From DASWOJ01 sp964250755 (GTDB taxonomy: Bacteria > Pseudomonadota > Alphaproteobacteria > Acetobacterales > Acetobacteraceae): a stretch of DNA of 64,000 bases. The stretch covers positions 124,001-188,000 of the forward strand of contig CAXUHB010000001.1 in the NCBI GenBank assembly GCA_964250755.1, read 5' to 3'. The position numbers were made by a program, and so were the translations under genes. The notes under the pieces were generated by a model that was not told the DNA's origin, searched no databases, and saw only the letters and a program-made list of their open reading frames with translations. This document shows positions 33,514 through 42,019 of this stretch, in pieces (the first letter of the stretch is position 1; each line of letters begins with the position of its first letter).

Positions 33514-34343
33514 CGGGGTCTGCGCCCTTGCTGGAACTGCGCGGGCTGACGCGGCGGTATGCCGGGCTGGTTGCGGTGGATGGGGTGGACATGCAGGTCG
33601 GGCATGGCGGCGTCCATGCCGTCATCGGACCCAACGGCGCGGGCAAGACCACCCTGTTCAACCTGGTCAGCGGGCTGGTGCCGCCCAGCGGCGGCGCCAT
33701 CGCGCTGGACGGGCGGGACGTGACCGCCCTGCCGCCTGACCGCCGCGCGGCGCTGGGGCTGGGGCGGACGTTCCAGAACATCCGGGTGTTCGCCGGCATG
33801 ACGGTGCTGGAAAACGCGCTGACTGGCCTGCACGCCATGCTGCGCGCAGGGCTGGCGGCCACCGTACTGCGCCTGCCGGGCTTCCGGGCGGAGGAGCGGG
33901 CGGCGGTGCAGCAGGCCCGCGCCGCGCTGGAGCTGGTGGGCTTGCAGGACAAGGCAGGGTGGCGGGCGGGGGCGCTGTCCTACGGCGACCAGCGCCGGCT
34001 GGAGATCGCCCGCGCCATGGCGCCCGGCCCGCGGCTGCTGCTGCTGGACGAACCGGCCGCCGGCATGAACCCGGCGGAGACGGAGGCGCTCGCGGCCCTC
34101 GTGCGCAGCCTGCGCGGGCGGACGACGGTGCTGCTGGTGGAGCATGACATGGGCTTCGTCATGGACATCTCCGACCGGGTGACGGTGCTGAACTTCGGGC
34201 GGCTGATCTACGAGGGGGCGCCGGCGCAGGTGCGGTCGGAGCCGGCGGTGATCGAGGCCTACCTGGGGCACAAGGTCGCGGCCCGCCTCGCCGCGGGCGC
34301 AAAATCCGGCGTTCGGGGGGCCGGCGTGCGGGGCGCGGGATGA
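33510..34343 (+). CDS. livG: Branched-chain amino-acid-type ABC ATPase LivG
   Basis: The 277-residue ATPase has Walker A GPNGAGKTT, the Q-loop segment GRTFQNIRVFAGMTVLEN, a signature LSYGDQRRLEIARAM, LLLLDEPAAGMNP and VEHDMGFVM. The BCA_ABC C-terminal pattern EAYLGHK follows, then a short Gly/Arg tail with a doubled VRGAG. The start at 33510 gives the normal N-terminus. It overlaps livF by ATGA. Confidence 0.93.
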   Translation: MTGSAPLLELRGLTRRYAGLVAVDGVDMQVGHGGVHAVIGPNGAGKTTLFNLVSGLVPPSGGAIALDGRDVTALPPDRRAALGLGRTFQNIRVFAGMTVLENALTGLHAMLRAGLAATVLRLPGFRAEERAAVQQARAALELVGLQDKAGWRAGALSYGDQRRLEIARAMAPGPRLLLLDEPAAGMNPAETEALAALVRSLRGRTTVLLVEHDMGFVMDISDRVTVLNFGRLIYEGAPAQVRSEPAVIEAYLGHKVAARLAAGAKSGVRGAGVRGAG

Positions 34344-35053
34344 GCGCGGGGCTGGAGGTGGAAGGGCTGCAGGTCCTGTACGGGCGCACCGCCGCCGTGC
34401 GCGGGATCAGCTTGCTGGTGCCGCAGGGGCAGGTGGTGTGCCTGATCGGGGCCAACGGGGCGGGGAAGACGACGACGATGCGGGCGATCTCGGGCCTGGT
34501 GCGGCCGCGTGCGGGGCGCATCCGGTTCGACGGGCAAGAGATCGCGGGCCGGGCGGCGCACCGGATCGCCGCCGCCGGGCTGCGGCAAGTGCCGGAAGGG
34601 CGGCAATGCTTCGCGGAGCTGACGGTTGCGGAAAATCTGCGGCTGGGCGCCTACCTGGTGCCGGGCCGGGCGGAGGTGGCACGGCGGCAGGATGCGGTGC
34701 TGGCGCGTTTCCCCCGCCTGCGGGAGCGGCTGGGGCAGGCGGCCGGATCCATGTCGGGCGGGGAGCAGCAGATGCTGGCCATTGGGCGGGCACTGATGGG
34801 CGCGCCGCGGCTGCTGCTGCTGGATGAGCCGAGCATGGGCCTGGCGCCGCTGTTCGTGGAGGAGATCTTCGCCATCATCGCCGACCTGAAGCGGGACGGG
34901 ACGACGATCCTGCTGGTGGAGCAGAACGCCTCGGCGGCGCTGGACGTGGCGGACCATGCCTACGTGCTGGAAACCGGCGCCATCGTGCTGTCCGGCCCGG
35001 CGGCGGAAGTGGCGCAGGACCCGGCGGTGGCGGCGGCTTATTTGGGGGGCTGA
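34340..35053 (+). CDS. livF: Branched-chain amino-acid-type ABC ATPase LivF
   Basis: The 237-residue ATPase has Walker A GANGAGKTTT, the LivF-typical QVPEGRQCFAELTVAENL, signature MSGGEQQMLAIGRAL, LLLLDEPSMGLAP and VEQNASAALDVAD, ending YLGG. It forms the second half of the ATPase pair with LivG. No gene for the periplasmic binding protein (LivK type) lies in or next to this operon, so the ligand is unknown. Confidence 0.93.
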   Translation: MSAGLEVEGLQVLYGRTAAVRGISLLVPQGQVVCLIGANGAGKTTTMRAISGLVRPRAGRIRFDGQEIAGRAAHRIAAAGLRQVPEGRQCFAELTVAENLRLGAYLVPGRAEVARRQDAVLARFPRLRERLGQAAGSMSGGEQQMLAIGRALMGAPRLLLLDEPSMGLAPLFVEEIFAIIADLKRDGTTILLVEQNASAALDVADHAYVLETGAIVLSGPAAEVAQDPAVAAAYLGG

Positions 35054-35194
35054 CGCGGCACGCGGGAACGTGTTGGGTGACAAAACGTAAACGCTGGGCT
35101 AGCGTCCACTGCCTGCCTTAAATCCGCCACGCGGCGGCATCATCTTCCCTCTATCGGGGCGGTTGGCCCTGGCAGACATCAATAGGTGTGAACC

Positions 35195-35491
35195 ATGACG
35201 CGAACTGGCCGGTTCCTGATTGCACTTCCCGTCTTGGCCATGACGGCGCTGGCGCCCGTTGCTGCGGACGCGCAGTACTACCGCGGCGGCTACGGCTACC
35301 GCGGGTATGGGTATGGCTACCGCGGCTACTACGGCCCGGGCGCCTTCGTGGGCGGCGCGCTGCTCGGCCTGGGCATCGGCGCCCTGGCGGCCCGTCCCTA
35401 CTACGCTCCGCCGCCGGTTGTGTATGCGGCCCCGCCGGTCGTTTACGCGCCGCCGCCGGTGTACTACGCGCCGGGCTACTACTACCGCTGA
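35195..35491 (+). CDS. Small secreted Tyr/Gly/Pro-rich protein
   Basis: The 98-residue product has a signal peptide (cleavage likely after ADA, residue 26). It then has GYGYRG-type repeats (27-46), a short hydrophobic Gly/Leu segment (about 50-66) and PPPVVYA-type repeats to the end. Similar low-complexity small exported proteins are common in alphaproteobacteria without a known role; a surface or outer-membrane location is likely. Strong terminator-like hairpin follows. It stands alone between livF and the dihydropyrimidinase-like gene. Confidence 0.75.
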   Translation: MTRTGRFLIALPVLAMTALAPVAADAQYYRGGYGYRGYGYGYRGYYGPGAFVGGALLGLGIGALAARPYYAPPPVVYAAPPVVYAPPPVYYAPGYYYR

Positions 35492-35522
35492 CGCCTCCGC
35501 CCCTGAGGGGCGCGGGTGCTGA

Positions 35523-35566
35523 AAAGGGCGCAGACTCCGGAGACGAGGCTGCGCCCTTTCGCTTTG
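35523..35566 (+). terminator. Rho-independent terminator after the Tyr/Gly-rich gene
   Basis: A perfect 11-bp stem, AAAGGGCGCAG at 35523-35533 with CTGCGCCCTTT at 35549-35559, closes a 15-base loop and is followed by CGCTTTG. The T-tract is short but the A-rich 5' arm and T-rich 3' arm fit an intrinsic terminator. Confidence 0.8.
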
Positions 35567-35632
35567 GGGCGGGGCTGTCTGGTTGCCACCTGTGCCGGGC
35601 TGCGCCAGCGTGCGGCAACCGAAGGGGGCTGC

Positions 35633-37081
35633 ATGGCAGGCTACGATCTCATCATCCGCGGCGGAACGGTCGTCACCGCCTCCGACCAATTCCGCGCTGA
35701 CGTGGGCATCCGGGGCGGGCACATCGCGGCGGTTGCCGAGTCGCTTGACGGCGGCCCCGTCTTGGACGCCGGCGGCCTGCTGGTGCTGCCCGGCGGCGTG
35801 GACAGCCACTGCCACATCGAGCAGCTGCAGGAGGGCGGCGGGGCGGACGAGGAGAGCTTCGCCACCGGCAGCACTGCCGCGCTGGCGGGGGGGACGACCA
35901 GCGTCGTCACCTTCTCCACCCAGTTCAAGGGCGGCGGCATCCTGGGGCCGTTGGCGGAATATCGCCGCCGGGCCGAGGCTGGGGCGATGGTGGACTACGC
36001 CTTCCACCAGATCGTCACCGACCCCAGCGAGGCCGTGATCCGGGACGAGCTGCCGCAGGCGGTGGCGGGGGGCGTGCGCAGCCTGAAGGTGTTCCTGACC
36101 TACGACCCGCTGCACCTGGACGACCGGCAATACCTTGAAGTCCTGTCCGCCGCGCGCCGGCTGGGATGCCTGGTGACGGTGCATTGCGAGAACCACGACG
36201 CCATCGCCTGGCGCTCCGCCGCGCTGCTGGCCGATGGCCGCACCGCGCCGAAGTATCACGCCTGGTCCCGCCCGGGCATCGTGGAGCGCGAGGCGACGCA
36301 TCGCGCCATCGCCCTGGCGGAGCTGGTGGACACGCCCATCCAGGTGTTCCACGTGTCCTGTCCCGAGGCGGCGGAGGAGATCGCCCGCGCCCAGGCGCGG
36401 GGCGTGAAGGTGTGGGGTGAGACCTGCCCGCAGTACTTCGTGCTTACGGCCGCCGACTTGGATCGCCCTGGATTCGAAGGCGCCAAGTTCATGTGCAGCC
36501 CGGCGCCGCGGGACGCCGCGGCCGCGGCGGGGCTGTGGGACGCCATACGGATGCGGACCTTGGGCGTTGTCAGCTCGGACCACAGCGGATGGAGCTACGG
36601 CGGCACGCGGGGGAAGGCGTCGGCGGGGACCGATGCGCCGTTCACGGCCATTCCCAACGGCGTGCCCGGGCTGGCGGCGCGGCTGCCGATCTTGTGGAGC
36701 GAGGGCGTGGCAGCCGGGCGCATCACGCCCAGCGACTTCGTGCGCCTGACGGCCACCGAACCTGCTGCGCTGTTCGGCCTGCGCGGGAAGGGCCGCGTCG
36801 CGCCCGGCGCCGACGCCGACCTGGTGCTGTGGGACCCAGCCCGGCGCACGCGCCTGACCAACGCCGTGATGCAGCACGCGATTGACTACACGCCGTATGA
36901 GGGGCTGGAGGTGGCGGGCTGGCCCGTGGCGACGGTGCGGCGCGGGGAAGTGGTGATGCGGGACGGCGTGGTGTCCGCCGCGCCGGGGTCGGGGCGCTAC
37001 CTGCCGGTGGCACCCTATGACATGATCCGCCCGCGCGGCGTGCTGCCGGATGGCTTCGACGCGTCGGCATTCCACCCATAG
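35633..37081 (+). CDS. Dihydropyrimidinase/hydantoinase-like cyclic amidohydrolase
   Basis: The 482-residue product belongs to the amidohydrolases that open six- or five-membered cyclic diamides. It starts YDLIIRGGTVVTASDQF. Metal-site residues are visible in DSHCHIEQ, the likely carbamylated lysine in SLKVFLTYDP, histidines in VHCENHD and FHVSCPE, and aspartate in VSSDHSGW. The ATG follows GAAGGGGG. It lies downstream of the liv operon but after a terminator, so it has its own promoter. Allantoinase or another hydantoinase cannot be excluded. Confidence 0.85.
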   Translation: MAGYDLIIRGGTVVTASDQFRADVGIRGGHIAAVAESLDGGPVLDAGGLLVLPGGVDSHCHIEQLQEGGGADEESFATGSTAALAGGTTSVVTFSTQFKGGGILGPLAEYRRRAEAGAMVDYAFHQIVTDPSEAVIRDELPQAVAGGVRSLKVFLTYDPLHLDDRQYLEVLSAARRLGCLVTVHCENHDAIAWRSAALLADGRTAPKYHAWSRPGIVEREATHRAIALAELVDTPIQVFHVSCPEAAEEIARAQARGVKVWGETCPQYFVLTAADLDRPGFEGAKFMCSPAPRDAAAAAGLWDAIRMRTLGVVSSDHSGWSYGGTRGKASAGTDAPFTAIPNGVPGLAARLPILWSEGVAAGRITPSDFVRLTATEPAALFGLRGKGRVAPGADADLVLWDPARRTRLTNAVMQHAIDYTPYEGLEVAGWPVATVRRGEVVMRDGVVSAAPGSGRYLPVAPYDMIRPRGVLPDGFDASAFHP

Positions 37082-37130
37082 GCGGTCGTTGCAGGCGGTC
37101 CGCCAGGCCGCGTCACGGACCGCCCGCGTG

Positions 37131-37796
37131 TCAGGCGGCGGCGAAGTGCTGCGCCTTGCTGGGCCAGAACTGGCCGGAGCCGGTGATGAAGCACCAGAAC
37201 CCCGGCTGCTCCACCTCCATGCGCGCCATCATGGCGTCCAAATCGGCGATGGCAGGCTGACGCAATCCGTGGTGCTCGACGCAGGGGCCGATGGGCATGA
37301 AATGGATGGCGCTCATGCGGAGCAGCCGGAGCAGGCTCCGCTCCATGACAGCGCACCAGTGCGTGACTCCAAGGTCGCGGCTCATGCGGACGGCCCCTTG
37401 CACCAGAGCAAGGCGCAGCAGCGAGTCGGCCATCGCGTCCGGTCCGCGGCGTTCCTTGGAGATGGCGAACCGCGACACCTCCGCGGTCGTCCTGGAAGGC
37501 AGCCCGTCCAACGCGCCTGCGGGACAAAGCTGCTGCGTCGGCAGGCTGCGCGGCACGCCTGGGACCGGCAGGATCAGGCGGACCGTTCCGACAATCCTGC
37601 CGTCATGGCGCTGGCGCACCACGGCATGGTGCGCACGCGCGTCGAAGGCATCGGTCTCCAATCCATCCGCGCCTGGCTCGTAGCCGCGTTCCAGGCAATA
37701 AACCTGGTGACGCAGGCTGTAGACTTCCCGAAGCGCTCCGGCAGCATCGGCCGGCTCGACCTCGTATCTCCGCCCGAAACTGGACATCACCGACAT
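37131..37796 (-). CDS. PEP-CTERM/exosortase system-associated acyltransferase
   Basis: The product of about 221 residues matches the GNAT-like family (TIGR03694-type) that accompanies exosortase systems and is distantly related to acyl-homoserine-lactone synthases. It shows YEVEPAD, EVYSLRHQVYCLERGYEPG, HHAVVRQRHDGRIVGTVRLILP, AEVSRFAISKERR, LGVTHWCAVMERSLLRLL and PIGPCVEHHGLRQP. A signalling or surface-modification product is presumed in the family but not established. The start at 37796 is preferred because GGTGA precedes it; 37814 is possible. No exosortase gene is visible in this window. Confidence 0.88.
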   Translation of the reverse strand: MSVMSSFGRRYEVEPADAAGALREVYSLRHQVYCLERGYEPGADGLETDAFDARAHHAVVRQRHDGRIVGTVRLILPVPGVPRSLPTQQLCPAGALDGLPSRTTAEVSRFAISKERRGPDAMADSLLRLALVQGAVRMSRDLGVTHWCAVMERSLLRLLRMSAIHFMPIGPCVEHHGLRQPAIADLDAMMARMEVEQPGFWCFITGSGQFWPSKAQHFAAA

Positions 37797-37814
37797 GAGG
37801 TCACCCGTGTGCAT

Positions 37815-38244
37815 CCTGTGATTCTCGCAATGTCGTGAGCAGAAGGCAGAGCTACCAGCACCCGCCTGCAGGCGACAACTCGTGATGTATCCGGATTGGG
37901 TGGTAATGTTAGATTTACGAAGGCCGGCACTGACACCGCCCTGAAATTAAGAAGAAAGTCCTATCGCGCGGCAGTCCATCTTCCCCTGCGGCGCTGTCGC
38001 GACCCGAGCCGCACTGCCGCGCATGGTCCCGTCCCGACTCCGAACGGGAATGGGTGGAAGCGACGAGCCGTCGGCGTGGCCTGCCCGCCAGCTTCCCCGA
38101 TCGGGGATGAGGGTTCCTCCTTCTTGGGGGACGGATGCTGCGTCGTCGGGCGGCTTTGCCCAGGCAGACCGCATGGATCGCACCCTGAACGGGTGGACAC
38201 TTCCAGGAAATCCCGTGGCCTCTCCCCGCGTTGGCAGCAGGATC
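37815..38244. other. 430-base region without a supported gene
   Basis: The region upstream of the acyltransferase includes an unusually AT-rich patch at about 37880-37960, a likely promoter area, and a perfect 12-bp palindrome CGCCTGCAGGCG at 37863-37874. The remaining open frames have no domain support. Confidence 0.5.
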
Positions 38245-38580
38245 ATGGACACTGCAAGGGCGCAGCGCGCGCATCAGCACGACCTTACCGGCCGCCATAC
38301 CATTCCGGAATCGGGCCAAAAGGCTGCCGGGCATGGCGTGGCCGGCACGATTGCTGCTGTTCCCAGCCTGCAGCCCCTGGCCTCCGATGACATTTGGCGC
38401 GTCGTTCTGGATTGCGACCCCTTCGTCAGGGTGGTCCGGCCTCGCGCCGCGCCGGACACGGCCGCTTGGGAGCTGCTGGCGCTGGGCGACATGACGGACG
38501 ACCAGCTCGACATCTATGAGGCGGCGGTGTCCTCAGCGGACGAGCGATGCTGCGATGCCGGCCAGATGCCGGGTTTTTGA
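38245..38580 (+). CDS. Hypothetical protein
   Basis: The 111-residue frame begins at an ATG after GCAGGATC. The first half is low-complexity, but the second half looks protein-like, with alternating hydrophobic and acidic residues (DDIWRVVLDCDPFVRVVRP, AAWELLALGDMTDDQLDIYE). No family is recognised. It could be a regulatory protein of the neighbouring unit, or the second half alone may be the real gene. Confidence 0.4.
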   Translation: MDTARAQRAHQHDLTGRHTIPESGQKAAGHGVAGTIAAVPSLQPLASDDIWRVVLDCDPFVRVVRPRAAPDTAAWELLALGDMTDDQLDIYEAAVSSADERCCDAGQMPGF

Positions 38581-38682
38581 AGCCGATGGACGCGGCTATG
38601 GCGTCCGGATACGGGCGGCAGGGGCGACAGGGCCGAGGCACCCGTGGCAAGGGCTTGCGGGCTTCCGCAAAGGTCCTTCTGC

Positions 38683-38928
38683 ATGTCCACGACTGCCCAG
38701 ATCATCTACCAGCCCTACGTCGCGGGCGCCCGCGGCGCCTTGAAGGCCGGCGTCCCCATTGTCTGCCGCACGGCGGACGAGGGACTGCGCCGGGCCGAGC
38801 GCGCCCTGGCCGGCGGCAGCATCTTGGGCGTGCGAGTCGTGCGGGTGCATCACGATGCCGATGCCGACGAGTTCGGCCCGCCGGAACACCTCGGCGCCTT
38901 CGGCCAGGTGCCGGACGAACCTGCGTAG
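38683..38928 (+). CDS. Small conserved hypothetical protein
   Basis: The 81-residue product starts MSTTAQIIYQPYV and has a compact alpha/beta pattern: VPIVCRTADEGLRRAERALAGG, then VRVVRVHHDADADEFG and a C-terminal LGAFGQVPDE. I recall uncharacterised small alphaproteobacterial proteins of this kind. There is no signal peptide. It precedes miaB by 163 bases and probably belongs to a separate unit. Confidence 0.65.
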   Translation: MSTTAQIIYQPYVAGARGALKAGVPIVCRTADEGLRRAERALAGGSILGVRVVRVHHDADADEFGPPEHLGAFGQVPDEPA

Positions 38929-39091
38929 CGCCGCGGCGCGATCACTTCACTTGACTCTCGGCAGCCCGAAGCCCCCACACTGGCCCCATGCCAGGAGACG
39001 CACGACGCTGCACTGCTTGACCCCCGCGGGGCCAATGCCCATTGCTCCCGCACCGCAGGCCCGGGACGGCCTGCGTCGGGAGGGATGCGGC

Positions 39092-40486
39092 GTGACGCAA
39101 GCGGCGACAGGCATGGGTACCGGGCGGGACGGGCGCAGCACGAAGCGCCTCCACGTCATCACCTGGGGCTGCCAAATGAACGTGTACGACAGCGGGCGCA
39201 TGGCGGACGTGCTGGCGCCCCTGGGCTACGCCGCCACGGACACGCCGGCCGATGCCGACATGGTCATCCTGAACACCTGCCACATCCGCGACAAGGCGGC
39301 GGAGAAGGTGTTCTCCGAACTCGGCCGGCTGCGCGCCGTCAAGCGGGCGCGGGCGGCGGCGGGGCAGGGCACCATCCTGGCGGTCGCCGGCTGCGTGGCA
39401 CAGGCGGAAGGCAAGGAGCTGCTGGCCCGCGCGCCCTTCGTGGACATCGTGCTGGGGCCGCAGACCTATCACCGGCTGCCGGAGATGGTGGCCCGTGCCA
39501 GCCGGGCCGCCGGGCATGTGATGGACACGGACTTCCCGGCGGAGTCCAAATTCGACCACCTGCCGGACAGCATGACGCCGCCGGGGATCACGGCGTTCCT
39601 GACGGTGCAGGAGGGGTGCGACAAGTTCTGCTCGTTCTGCGTCGTGCCCTACACCCGCGGCGCCGAGAGCAGCCGCCCGGCGCTGGCCGTGCTGGCGGAG
39701 GCGCGGCGGATGGCGGGCATGGGCGCGCGGGAGGTCACGCTGCTGGGCCAGAACGTCAACGCCTGGCATGGGGAGGCGCCTAGCGGCGGGGAGTGGAGCT
39801 TCGGGCGGCTGGTGCGGGCGCTGGCGGAGGTGCCGGGGCTGGAGCGCATCCGCTACACCACGTCGCATCCGCGCGACATGGGCGATGACCTGATCCTGGC
39901 GCACCGGGACGTGCCGCAGCTGATGCCCTTCCTGCACCTGCCGGTGCAGTCCGGGTCCGACCGCATCCTGGCCGCCATGAACCGCAGGCACACGCGGGAC
40001 GACTACCTGCGCCTGATGGACCGCCTGCGGGATGCCCGTCCGGACCTGGCGATGGCGTCCGACTTCATCGTCGGCCATCCCGGCGAGACCGACCGGGACG
40101 CGGAGGACACGCTGGACCTGATCCGGCGGGTGGGCTTCGTGGCGTCCTACAGCTTTGCCTACTCGCCCCGGCCCGGGACGCCTGCCGCCGGTGCGCCGGG
40201 GCAGGTCGCACCTGCCGTGAAGGATGCGCGGCTGCAAGCCGTGCAGGCGCTGCTGCGGGAGCAGTCGGCGGCGTTCAACGCCGACGCGGTGGGCCGGACG
40301 CTGCCGGTGCTGTTCACCGGGCCGGGCCGGCGGCCGGGGCAGTTGTCCGGGCGATCACCTTATCTTCAGCCCGTCCACGTGGAGGCCCCTTCCGCGCTGA
40401 TCGGCCGGGTCGTGCCGGTGAAGATCGGGCACGGCACCCCCACATCCCTGTCAGGAACCCCCATCCAGGAGCTGATAACCGCTTGA
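39092..40486 (+). CDS. miaB: tRNA-2-methylthio-N6-dimethylallyladenosine synthase
   Basis: The 464-residue radical-SAM methylthiotransferase modifies A37 of tRNAs reading UNN codons. The auxiliary cluster cysteines are C27 (WGCQMN), C63 (NTCHIR) and the cysteine in AGCVAQ. The radical-SAM cluster is in CDKFCSFC, and a C-terminal TRAM domain ends near ALIGRVVPVKI. The GTG at 39092 was chosen because GGGAGGG lies just upstream; ATGs at 39035 and 39113 are alternatives. It heads the miaB-phoH-ybeY-corC operon. Confidence 0.95.
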   Translation: MTQAATGMGTGRDGRSTKRLHVITWGCQMNVYDSGRMADVLAPLGYAATDTPADADMVILNTCHIRDKAAEKVFSELGRLRAVKRARAAAGQGTILAVAGCVAQAEGKELLARAPFVDIVLGPQTYHRLPEMVARASRAAGHVMDTDFPAESKFDHLPDSMTPPGITAFLTVQEGCDKFCSFCVVPYTRGAESSRPALAVLAEARRMAGMGAREVTLLGQNVNAWHGEAPSGGEWSFGRLVRALAEVPGLERIRYTTSHPRDMGDDLILAHRDVPQLMPFLHLPVQSGSDRILAAMNRRHTRDDYLRLMDRLRDARPDLAMASDFIVGHPGETDRDAEDTLDLIRRVGFVASYSFAYSPRPGTPAAGAPGQVAPAVKDARLQAVQALLREQSAAFNADAVGRTLPVLFTGPGRRPGQLSGRSPYLQPVHVEAPSALIGRVVPVKIGHGTPTSLSGTPIQELITA

Positions 40487-41571
40487 ACATCGTCGCGGCA
40501 CCCCAGGCTGCACCGGCGGCGCCCAAGGCCGTCACTCTGCAATTCAACGACAACGCGCTGCTGCCGTTGCTGTTCGGCGACCACGACCGCAACCTGGTCC
40601 GGCTGGAGCAGGGCTTGGGCGTGCGCGTGTCCAGCCGCGGCAACCGCGTCTCGATCAGCGGGGAACCGGCCCGCGTTCAGGCGGCGGAGCTGGCGCTGAC
40701 AGGACTGTACAAGCGCCTGGAAGCGGGCAAGGGCGTCAGCCGCGCCGATGTGGAGGCGGCCATACGCATGACCGACGCCGATCCCGATCCGCGCCTGCCC
40801 CTGTCCGACCTGCCGGCCATACGCACCCGCCGCGGCGCCGTCGGCCCGCGCAGCCCCGGCCAGACCACCTACATGGAGATGCTGGCGCGGCATGAGATGG
40901 TGTTCGGCATCGGTCCTGCCGGCACCGGCAAGACCTACCTGGCGGTGGCGCAAGCCGTCGCCATGCTGCAGGCCGGCCGGGTGGACCGCATCGTGCTGTC
41001 CCGCCCCGCGGTCGAGGCCGGGGAGCGCCTGGGCTTCCTGCCCGGCGACCTGAAGGACAAGGTGGATCCCTACCTGCGTCCGCTGTACGACGCCCTGCAT
41101 GACATGATGCCGGGCGATCAGGTGATCCGGCGCATGGGCACAGGCGAGATCGAGGTGGCGCCGCTGGCCTTCATGCGCGGGCGCACCCTGGCCCATGCCT
41201 TCGTGATATTGGACGAGGCGCAGAACACGACCCCTGTGCAGATGAAGATGTTCCTGACCCGCATGGGAGAGGGGACGCGCATGGTCATCACCGGGGACCT
41301 GAGCCAGATTGACCTGCCGCCGGGCACCCGCAGCGGGTTGCGCGATGCGCTGGACACGCTGGAAGGGCTGCCGACCATCGGCATCACCCGCTTCGGCGTG
41401 CGGGACGTCGTGCGGCATCCGCTGGTCGCGGCCATCGTGGACGCCTATGAGCAGCGTGCGCAGGCCCAGCGCGACGCCGGCGTGCCCGAGGCCGGGCAGA
41501 ACGGCCCGCGCGGCAACCCCCGTCCGCGGCGCGACCCGCCGCCGGACCATCAGGACACCAATGGAACCTAG
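40483..41571 (+). CDS. PhoH-like ATPase (YbeZ type)
   Basis: The 362-residue protein has an N-terminal KH-like region (about 15-85) and a PhoH ATPase domain. Walker A is GPAGTGKT at 144-151; Walker B is in FVILDEAQNTT, and TGDLSQIDLP is the sensor segment. The last 40 residues are Pro/Arg-rich and disordered. It starts at a TTG overlapping the miaB stop (TTGA), with CAGGAG upstream. YbeZ works with YbeY in RNA metabolism, and ybeY follows with an 11-base overlap. Confidence 0.92.
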   Translation: MNIVAAPQAAPAAPKAVTLQFNDNALLPLLFGDHDRNLVRLEQGLGVRVSSRGNRVSISGEPARVQAAELALTGLYKRLEAGKGVSRADVEAAIRMTDADPDPRLPLSDLPAIRTRRGAVGPRSPGQTTYMEMLARHEMVFGIGPAGTGKTYLAVAQAVAMLQAGRVDRIVLSRPAVEAGERLGFLPGDLKDKVDPYLRPLYDALHDMMPGDQVIRRMGTGEIEVAPLAFMRGRTLAHAFVILDEAQNTTPVQMKMFLTRMGEGTRMVITGDLSQIDLPPGTRSGLRDALDTLEGLPTIGITRFGVRDVVRHPLVAAIVDAYEQRAQAQRDAGVPEAGQNGPRGNPRPRRDPPPDHQDTNGT

Positions 41572-42019
41572 CAGTACAAGCGGCCCTGCCTTAACGGCGG
41601 GGCCATCCGTCATCGTGCTGGACGCACGGTGGCGGCGGCTGGTGCCCGGGGCAGAGGCGGTGGCGAGCCGCGCTGCCCGGGCCGCAGGCGGCGTCGGCGC
41701 AGTGGTGCTGGCGTCCGACCGGGAGGTCAAGCGCCTCAACGCCCGGCACCGCGGACGCAACAAACCCACCAATGTCCTGACCTTCGACGGCGGCGACATC
41801 GTGCTGGCGCTGGGCGTCGTGCGGCGGGAGGCGCAGGAGGCTGGGCGCCGCCCTGCGCACCACCTGGCGCATCTGGTCGTCCACGGGGCGCTGCACCTGG
41901 ACGGCCACGACCATCACGGCGCCGGGGAGACCCGGCGGATGGAGATGGCCGAGACCCGCGTGCTGCACGGCATCGGCGTTCCCAACCCCTGGCGCCATAA
42001 CACTGGGACGCGGCGGTGA
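41561..42019 (+). CDS. ybeY: Endoribonuclease YbeY
   Basis: The 152-residue metal-dependent RNase takes part in 16S rRNA 3'-end maturation and ribosome quality control. The Zn-binding motif HGALHLDGHDHH is complete (H-x3-H-x5-H spacing), and NKPTNVLTFD is the other family signature. The ATG lies within the end of the PhoH-like gene, and its stop overlaps the next start (GTGA). Confidence 0.93.
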   Translation: MEPSSTSGPALTAGPSVIVLDARWRRLVPGAEAVASRAARAAGGVGAVVLASDREVKRLNARHRGRNKPTNVLTFDGGDIVLALGVVRREAQEAGRRPAHHLAHLVVHGALHLDGHDHHGAGETRRMEMAETRVLHGIGVPNPWRHNTGTRR

